Below, piece by piece: positions 29,605-34,637 of a DNA stretch of 34,637 nucleotides. The DNA comes from an uncultured marine group I thaumarchaeote. GTDB lineage: Archaea; Thermoproteota; Nitrososphaeria; Nitrososphaerales; Nitrosopumilaceae. The first letter of the stretch is position 1. Every line of letters starts with the position of its first letter. Position numbers and translations under genes: made by a program. Below the pieces are notes generated by a model that did no database searches, was not told the origin of the DNA, and saw only the letters and a list, made by a program, of their open reading frames with translations. The stretch covers positions 1 to 34,637 of the forward strand of contig CACIXQ010000010.1 in NCBI GenBank assembly GCA_902590655.1, written 5' to 3'.

Positions 29605-30678
29605 TTAAATCTTATCTTTTTTGTATAGCATCTCCGCTAAGAGAACAGCTCCTTTTGCAGAACCCATTTTTTTATTATGCGAGAATAGCATATACTTTAT
29701 TCCGTTATCAAACAGTTCTTCCTTTTCAACTCTACCTATTGTTGTGGTCATGCCGTCACCAACTTCCCTCTCCATTCTTGGTTGTGGTCGTGTTGGATCT
29801 TCGTGGAATGCATAGTAATCTTCTGGTGCAGATGGTAATCCTGCTACCGAAATTTCTTTGTTGTAAGTTTCATAGGTACCTTTTGCTAAGGCTGGATCAA
29901 TTTCCTTTTCTGTTTCAACAAATACTGATTCGGTGTGTCCATCTATTACGGGAACACGTGTACATGTACAGCTAACTCTAATGTCTGCATCCTCAATCTT
30001 ACCATCTTTTAGTTTACCTAGAATCTTTCTTGTCTCTTTTCTTACCTTACCTTCTTCCTTTGGAATGTATGGAAGTATGTTATCAGTAATACCCATTGCG
30101 GATACACCAGTTTTTCCACCGCCGGAGATTGCCTGCATTGAAGTCATCATAACTTTCTTTGCACCGTATTTCTCAAATAATGGTTTTAGTGTGATAGCTA
30201 ATCCAGTTGTTGTACAGTTTGGTAGTGGTGCTACCCAACCTTTCCAGTCACGATTTTTCTTTTGAACCTCAAGCAGTTCTGCTTGCTCATCATTTACTCC
30301 TGGGATAAGTATTGGAACATCCTCTTCGTATCTGTATGCAGATGAAGTTGAGATTACAGGAAGATCTTTTGCAAATTTTGTCTCAATATCTCTTGCTGCC
30401 TGTGACTCTACTGCTGAGAAAATTAAATCTAATTCTGCAACATTAATCTCATCTATTGTTAAAACTGGCATATCCTTTATGTAATCTGGAATCTCTCCAC
30501 CAACATCCCAAGCAACAATTCCACTGTCATCTCTTATAGCATCAACATACTTTTTTCCAGCAGAACGCTCTGATGCGGCGATCTGGGTTACTTCGAACCA
30601 TGGGTGGTCATTTAAGGATTGGACAAACTCTTGGCCAACCGCCCCAGTTACACCTATGATGGCTACTTTCTTTTTCAT
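29605..30678 (-). CDS. asd: Aspartate-semialdehyde dehydrogenase (archaeal type)
   Basis: This 357-residue protein has an N-terminal nucleotide-binding motif G-V-T-G-A-V-G-Q-E-F (9-18) and the catalytic Cys155 in L-P-N-C-T-T-T-G. Phosphate/substrate segments are Q-A-I-S-G-G-G-K-T-G and V-P-V-I-D-G-H-T-E-S (catalytic His). It reduces aspartyl phosphate for threonine, methionine and lysine synthesis. In Sulfolobales the malonyl-CoA reductase of carbon fixation is a paralogue of this enzyme, so a dual or alternative role is conceivable. The start has an AATTAATAAT box about 25 bases upstream. Confidence 0.93.
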   Translation of the reverse strand: MKKKVAIIGVTGAVGQEFVQSLNDHPWFEVTQIAASERSAGKKYVDAIRDDSGIVAWDVGGEIPDYIKDMPVLTIDEINVAELDLIFSAVESQAARDIETKFAKDLPVISTSSAYRYEEDVPILIPGVNDEQAELLEVQKKNRDWKGWVAPLPNCTTTGLAITLKPLFEKYGAKKVMMTSMQAISGGGKTGVSAMGITDNILPYIPKEEGKVRKETRKILGKLKDGKIEDADIRVSCTCTRVPVIDGHTESVFVETEKEIDPALAKGTYETYNKEISVAGLPSAPEDYYAFHEDPTRPQPRMEREVGDGMTTTIGRVEKEELFDNGIKYMLFSHNKKMGSAKGAVLLAEMLYKKDKI

Positions 30679-30697
30679 GAGTCACTTTCAAGTTTTC

Positions 30698-30707
30698 AAT
30701 TAATAAT
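30698..30707 (-). promoter_or_regulatory. TATA-like box of asd
   Basis: ATTATTAATT on the minus strand is centred about 25 bases before the asd start, in the 77-base divergent gap between asd and cobD. Confidence 0.45.
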
Positions 30708-30728
30708 CGTTAGCACTACCAAAACACA

Positions 30729-30737
30729 CTAAATTAC
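30729..30737 (+). promoter_or_regulatory. Possible TATA box of the cobamide operon
   Basis: CTAAATTAC is centred about 23 bases before GTG 30756. The gap is too short for a cobalamin riboswitch. Confidence 0.4.
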
Positions 30738-30755
30738 CAGTGAATAATCAATGAT

Positions 30756-31835
30756 GTGAGAGTTCATCCAAACAAACCAGCACAGTCACACATTCCAGCC
30801 TCGCATGGGGGCAAATATGGTACCAAGAACTCGGATGCTAATGTGATTGATTTTAGTTCAAATGTAAATCCGCTAGGGTGCCATCCAGGAGTAAAACGCT
30901 ATTTGAAAAAACAATTGAATCTGATTTCAGAGTATCCTGATCCAAATTCTACTAATCTACGTGGAAACTTGGCATGGTTTACCGGTATTCCAAAAAAACA
31001 GATTGTTGTTGGAAATGGCGCAACAGAGATAATTTACAATTTCTGCAAAACTTTTCTAAATAAAAAAACACGCGTTTTGATTCCAATACCAACTTTTAGT
31101 GAATATGAGGTTTCTGCAAAACTTTGTGAATCCAAAATTTCATTTTTTAAAACTATGGATCTTTCAAAAAATTTACAAAAATTCATCACGAAGATTCCCA
31201 GAAATGGCTGTGTTTTTATCTGTAATCCAAATAATCCCACCGGCATTTTAATCCAAAAAAATGAAATGGTGAAAATTATTGCTGCTGCAAAAAAGAAATC
31301 AACAATTGTATTTCTAGATGAGACATTTATTGAACTGGTATCTGGAAATGATGAATCTGTAATAAAACAGATCAAGAATTTTGAGAATTTGTTCATTCTA
31401 CGTTCACTCACAAAATCTTTTGGTTTAGCAGGAATTAGAATTGGCTATGGAGTGGGCAGTACACAGATCATCGAGCCATTACAAAAAGTTAAGATTCCTT
31501 GGAATGTAAGTAATATCGCACAGCGTGCAGCTAGTGCAGCAATATGCTATCATCCATTTTTAGATAAGACATGCAAATTAATCAAAAAGGAGAAAAATTT
31601 CATATCCTCAAATTTAGCAAAATCGGAAAAATTTACTTGTTATGACTCAGCAGCAAACTTTCTTCTGGTAAAGACAAAAACAAAATCAAAACTTTTACAA
31701 AAGAAACTTCTGAGAAAAAAAATTCTAATTCGTGATTGTAGTACGTTTCGTGGATTAAACCAAAATTACATTAGAATTGCAGTAAAAACTAGAAAGGAAA
31801 ACATAAAACTGCTAAAGGCTATGGAGGTGATTTAG
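30756..31835 (+). CDS. cobD: L-threonine-O-3-phosphate decarboxylase (CobD) / class I aminotransferase fold
   Basis: This 359-residue PLP enzyme has the N-terminal H-G-G-K-Y motif that separates CobD/CobC from histidinol-phosphate aminotransferases. It also has N-P-N-N-P-T-G (157-163), F-L-D-E-T-F (Asp188 contacts the PLP ring nitrogen) and the PLP lysine K220 in S-L-T-K-S-F-G-L-A-G-I-R. It makes (R)-1-aminopropan-2-ol phosphate, the cobamide linker. The start is GTG 30756; the two ATGs just upstream run into stops. Position as first gene of cobQ-cbiB-cobS-cobY supports CobD over HisC. Confidence 0.88.
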   Translation: MRVHPNKPAQSHIPASHGGKYGTKNSDANVIDFSSNVNPLGCHPGVKRYLKKQLNLISEYPDPNSTNLRGNLAWFTGIPKKQIVVGNGATEIIYNFCKTFLNKKTRVLIPIPTFSEYEVSAKLCESKISFFKTMDLSKNLQKFITKIPRNGCVFICNPNNPTGILIQKNEMVKIIAAAKKKSTIVFLDETFIELVSGNDESVIKQIKNFENLFILRSLTKSFGLAGIRIGYGVGSTQIIEPLQKVKIPWNVSNIAQRAASAAICYHPFLDKTCKLIKKEKNFISSNLAKSEKFTCYDSAANFLLVKTKTKSKLLQKKLLRKKILIRDCSTFRGLNQNYIRIAVKTRKENIKLLKAMEVI

Positions 31836-31851
31836 TATATCAAAAACACTG

Positions 31852-32676
31852 ATGGTTCAGGGAACAGCATCTAGCGCAGGTAAGACAACACTTGTTACCG
31901 CACTCTGCAGAATTTTTCTAGAGAAGGGATTCTCTGTAGCACCATTCAAAGCACAAAACATGTCAAACTATGCCTATAAGGAAGACGGTTTCGAAATTTC
32001 TCGTGCACAGGCAGTTCAGGCTTTAGCCTCACGTGCCAAAATAACAGCAGATTTGAATCCGATCTTGCTGAAACCTCTGGGTAACTACAGAAGCTCTGTT
32101 TTTCTCAGAGGAAAATTCTACAAAAAAATGCATGCAGATGATTATTACAAAAAGTTTGTTCAAAAGAATGGAATGAAGACAGTTTTGAAATCATTTAATG
32201 CCTTAGAAAAAAATCACGACTTGATCATAATAGAAGGCGCAGGCTCTCCGGCTGAAATTAATCTTTCAAAATATGATATTGCAAACATGAAGCTTGCTGA
32301 GAAAGTAAAATCCCCAGTGATTTTAGTTACAGACATTGAGAGGGGTGGATCTTTTGGAAGCATTGTTGGAACTCTATCGTTGTTAGAAAAAAAATACCAA
32401 AAAATGGTCAAGGGATTTGTTTTTAACAAATTTCGTGGTGATTTAGATATTCTTAAGCCTGGATTTAGAAAATTAAAACAAAACACAGGGAAGCCAGTTT
32501 TTGGAACTATTCCAATGACCAAATTTTTACTTCCTGAGGAGGATTCTATAACTTCAAGTTCGAAGAAGCTTGGGTTGAACAAGCAAAATCTAAAAAAGAT
32601 CGATTCTGAAATTGAGAAATTAAGCAAGGTTGTAAAGTCAAGTCTTAATATCAGACAGATTGAGAAACTACTATAA
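31852..32676 (+). CDS. cobQ: Cobyric acid synthase CobQ, synthetase domain only (no glutaminase domain)
   Basis: This 274-residue protein matches the N-terminal ATP-binding part of CobQ/CbiP: M-V-Q-G-T-A-S-S-A-G-K-T-T (P-loop), P-F-K-A-Q-N-M-S-N, E-I-S-R-A-Q-A-V-Q-A, I-I-E-G-A-G-S-P-A-E-I-N-L and F-N-K-F-R-G-D. Usual CobQ is about 480-500 residues with a C-terminal class I-type glutamine amidotransferase. Here the protein ends soon after P-E-E-D-S-I and cbiB begins at the stop. It may use free ammonia or a separate glutaminase. Upstream of ATG 31852 the frame reads I-S-K-T-L, so a start at ATA 31837 is possible. Confidence 0.88.
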   Translation: MVQGTASSAGKTTLVTALCRIFLEKGFSVAPFKAQNMSNYAYKEDGFEISRAQAVQALASRAKITADLNPILLKPLGNYRSSVFLRGKFYKKMHADDYYKKFVQKNGMKTVLKSFNALEKNHDLIIIEGAGSPAEINLSKYDIANMKLAEKVKSPVILVTDIERGGSFGSIVGTLSLLEKKYQKMVKGFVFNKFRGDLDILKPGFRKLKQNTGKPVFGTIPMTKFLLPEEDSITSSSKKLGLNKQNLKKIDSEIEKLSKVVKSSLNIRQIEKLL

Positions 32677-33647
32677 TGATACTTGAAAGCGTAGTTATAG
32701 TCGGGTTTGCTCTTTTATTGGATTTTTTGGTGGGTGATCCAAAAACCAAATATCATCCAACTGCTTGGATGGGAAAGCTGATTGCATCACTTGTTCCTTT
32801 TGCAAAAAATAACTCAGCAAAAAGGGAATTACTCGGTGGCATTTTGATTGTTAGTATAGTTGTGACGATTGTATCTACACTACTTGTTGCTTTGGACGTT
32901 GGAATTAGTTTACTGACCATTGATATCATCTCATTGATTATCTCAATAGTTGTTGGCTCGATCTTGCTAAAAACAACTATTGCAATTAGAGGAATGCAAA
33001 GACATGCTTTGGCAGTGATTGACGCTATTGAAAAAGATGATTTAGACTCCGCTAGGAATCATCTAGCTATGATTGTTAAGAGAGACACCAAAAATTTAGA
33101 TAAAAATCACATTTTATCGGCTGTTTTAGAAAGTGTAAGTGAGAATACGGTTGACGGTGTTACTGGTCCATTATTCTATTATGCAATTTTTGGTCTACCT
33201 GGAGCATTTGCCTACAGAGCAATAAACACCATAGACTCTATGATTGGCTACAGGACAACTATGTTCAAAAATATTGGTTGGTTTGGAGCCAAATGTGATA
33301 CAATACTCAACTATCTCCCATCTCGACTAACTGCATTAGTGATGGTTTTAGGCGCATTAATTTTGGGCTACAATTGGAAGGAGTCTCTATACATTATGAG
33401 ACGTGATAGCAGAAAACTCGATAGTCCTAATGCAGGATTCCCAATGGCTGCTTTGGCTGGTGCACTTGGAACTAGATTGGAAAAAACGAATTATTATACA
33501 ATTGGTCAGGGCAGTATCGAATTTACAAAATCTCATATTACATCTGCAGTTACCTTGATGAAAGTCTCATCAATTTTATTCTGCGGTATAGTTACTATTC
33601 CAATAATCGTAACTCTCTCATTTTTAGGATGGTGGATACATGCTTAA
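32676..33647 (+). CDS. cbiB: Adenosylcobinamide-phosphate synthase (CbiB)
   Basis: This 323-residue membrane protein has about five hydrophobic segments. CbiB hallmarks are L-D-F-L-V-G-D-P near the N-terminus followed by H-P-T-A-W-M-G, the V-S-E-N-T-V-D-G-V-T-G-P-L-F-Y segment, and A-F-A-Y-R-A-I-N-T-I-D-S-M-I-G-Y. It joins aminopropanol phosphate from the CobD step to adenosylcobyric acid from the CobQ step. Its first base is the last base of the cobQ stop (TAATG), and its end overlaps cobS by eight bases, so the three steps are translated together. Confidence 0.94.
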   Translation: MILESVVIVGFALLLDFLVGDPKTKYHPTAWMGKLIASLVPFAKNNSAKRELLGGILIVSIVVTIVSTLLVALDVGISLLTIDIISLIISIVVGSILLKTTIAIRGMQRHALAVIDAIEKDDLDSARNHLAMIVKRDTKNLDKNHILSAVLESVSENTVDGVTGPLFYYAIFGLPGAFAYRAINTIDSMIGYRTTMFKNIGWFGAKCDTILNYLPSRLTALVMVLGALILGYNWKESLYIMRRDSRKLDSPNAGFPMAALAGALGTRLEKTNYYTIGQGSIEFTKSHITSAVTLMKVSSILFCGIVTIPIIVTLSFLGWWIHA

Positions 33648-34365
33648 GGAAATCAGTTCAGTTTTTTCATTCCTAACAATAATTCCTTCTAACAACACTG
33701 ACTTGGGAACTGTAGCAAGACACATGCATGTTTTCCCAATAATTGGAATTGCAATAGGTCTGCTTATTGCTTCAATTGGATTTGGTCTTTCATTTTTCCT
33801 AGAACCATTAATTGTTGCATTATTGGTTGTTGCATCACTTGCTGTCATTACAGGAATACATCACACTGATGGACTGGCAGACTTTGCTGACGGTCTTATG
33901 ACCAGGGGTACAAAAGAGAGAAAACGTAACGCAATGAAAGACCTTTCAACAGGATCAGCGGGAATTGTTTCTGTTGTATTGTATGTAGTTGGAGCAATCA
34001 TAGCACTGTCACTGACAACCGGTTATGAGTTGTTCCAGGCCATTTTACTTAGTGAAATTTTAGCTAAATTCTCAATGGTATTGATGGCCGGCATTGGTAA
34101 TTCAGCAGCAGTAGGTTCCAATTCACCATTCATGCAAATCATGAAAGATAAAAGAAGACTAGCAGTTGCTGGTGTTATTACAATTATCCCACTTGTTGTG
34201 ATAGGCGGAACTACAGGTCTGATACTTTTTGGCGCATCAATTGCCGTTACATTATTTTTGGTTGGACTATCCACCAGAAGTTTTGGTGGAATCACTGGAG
34301 ATGTTATGGGTGCAGCTAACGAACTTACAAGACTCTCATCCCTACTAATCTTTGTATCACTATGA
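33640..34365 (+). CDS. cobS: Adenosylcobinamide-GDP ribazoletransferase (cobalamin synthase)
   Basis: This 241-residue polytopic membrane protein has the CobS acidic motif H-H-T-D-G-L-A-D-F-A-D-G-L (metal and GDP-cobinamide binding) and the K-D-L-S-T-G-S-A-G segment that follows in the family. It attaches the lower-ligand riboside to adenosylcobinamide-GDP, completing the nucleotide loop. Overlaps with cbiB (8 bases) and cobY (ATGA, 4 bases) show tight translational coupling. Confidence 0.94.
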   Translation: MLKEISSVFSFLTIIPSNNTDLGTVARHMHVFPIIGIAIGLLIASIGFGLSFFLEPLIVALLVVASLAVITGIHHTDGLADFADGLMTRGTKERKRNAMKDLSTGSAGIVSVVLYVVGAIIALSLTTGYELFQAILLSEILAKFSMVLMAGIGNSAAVGSNSPFMQIMKDKRRLAVAGVITIIPLVVIGGTTGLILFGASIAVTLFLVGLSTRSFGGITGDVMGAANELTRLSSLLIFVSL

Positions 34366-34637
34366 TTGGTCTTGTGATGGCGGGAGGTAAGGGAACCCGG
34401 ATGGATACATTGAATGAAAAATTATTACTTGAATACAAAAAACCGATAATTTTTCAGGTGATTGACGCATTAAAAAATTCTCATTGTTTCTCTAAGGTTA
34501 TTGTTGCTACTAGCCCAAATTCACCTGATACAAAACATGCATTGGAAAAAGATGGCATAGAAACTTTACCCACACCAGGAAATGGATATGCTAACGACCT
34601 CAATTTTCTATTACAAAAGCTGGATGGATTCGTATTT
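34362..34637 (+). CDS. cobY: GTP:adenosylcobinamide-phosphate guanylyltransferase CobY (3' end cut by window)
   Basis: Ninety-two codons are visible before the window ends. The protein opens M-I-G-L-V-M-A-G-G-K-G-T-R-M, the nucleotidyltransferase signature that binds GTP, followed by N-E-K-L-L-L-E-Y-K-K-P-I-I. This is the archaeal CobY type, a MobA-like enzyme that replaces the bacterial bifunctional CobU and lacks the kinase step. It prepares adenosylcobinamide-GDP for CobS. Its ATG overlaps the cobS stop, making it the fifth gene of the cobamide operon in this window. Confidence 0.85.
   Translation, partial: MIGLVMAGGKGTRMDTLNEKLLLEYKKPIIFQVIDALKNSHCFSKVIVATSPNSPDTKHALEKDGIETLPTPGNGYANDLNFLLQKLDGFVF

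Noticed and set aside
29526-29975. Plus-strand open frame of 149 codons over the end of asd
   Set aside because: It lies opposite the asd gene, starts in the Lrp promoter region and its composition (Leu/Phe/Arg rich) is that of an antisense shadow.
30679-30755. Cobalamin riboswitch upstream of the cobamide operon
   Set aside because: The divergent gap is only 77 bases and mostly taken by two TATA-like boxes; no B12-box-like structure is visible.
1-34637. CRISPR array, insertion sequence, integrase or prophage
   Set aside because: No regularly spaced repeats, transposase or phage genes were seen on either strand; gene content is core metabolism and information processing.

Overview
The window looks like part of the chromosome of an ammonia-oxidising archaeon (Thaumarchaeota/Nitrososphaerota, Nitrosopumilus or Nitrosarchaeum type). 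Archaeal information-processing genes (S19e, TFE, NAC, PDCD5-like, RNase P Rnp4, aTrm56, AbrB-PhoU) sit with archaeal GTP cyclohydrolase III, a late cobamide pathway, class II ribonucleotide reductase and a secreted protein carrying the W-V-K-N-x-A-G-W-W segment typical of this phylum. The DNA is AT-rich and very dense: no gap exceeds 300 bases, operons overlap by a few bases, and most first genes have a TATA-like box centred about 24-29 bases before the start codon, which points to leaderless mRNAs. I used that spacing to choose several starts.

Layout. 1-4.1 kb: rhomboid protease (cut by the window edge), a tiny tautomerase, a nitrilase-family amidase, a C4 zinc-finger protein (minus strand), thiolase plus DUF35 partner, and a small zinc-ribbon protein. 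4.1-9.2 kb: a 724-residue winged-helix / ATP-cone / NrdD-like protein directly upstream of B12-dependent ribonucleotide reductase nrdJ. 9.2-10.4 kb: tRNA-Gly(UCC), rnp4, rps19e, PDCD5-like. 10.4-12.4 kb: MDR oxidoreductase and CitE-like lyase. 12.4-16.7 kb: riboflavin cluster (ribE, ribB, ribH, GTP cyclohydrolase III, amidohydrolase, reductase). 16.7-20 kb, minus strand: AbrB-PhoU, hflX, trm56, tfe. 20-24.4 kb: PUA protein, NAC, a YqgF/RuvC-fold protein, a zinc-ribbon protein, a possible proteasome-assembly-chaperone-like protein, UbiD and CbtA. 24.4-27.2 kb: PhnD-PhnC-PhnE transporter. 27.2-30.7 kb, minus strand: asd, an Lrp/AsnC regulator, ctaB, a radical SAM protein. 30.7 kb to the end: cobamide late pathway (CobD, CobQ, CbiB, CobS, CobY, the last cut by the edge).

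Connections. Cobalamin recurs: the late cobamide genes, a CbtA-type cobalt transporter candidate and a B12-dependent reductase all lie within 35 kb. Flavin is the second theme, with a nearly complete riboflavin route and a UbiD enzyme that would need prenylated FMN.

The most interesting candidate is the protein at 4163-6337. It joins a DNA-binding winged helix to an ATP-cone and a NrdD-like body with no visible glycyl-radical motif, immediately upstream of the working reductase. It looks like a ribonucleotide reductase recycled as a nucleotide-sensing transcription factor. Other points worth checking are the amidohydrolase in the riboflavin cluster, a CobQ without its glutaminase domain, a PAC4-like protein, and genes that seem to start at non-standard codons.
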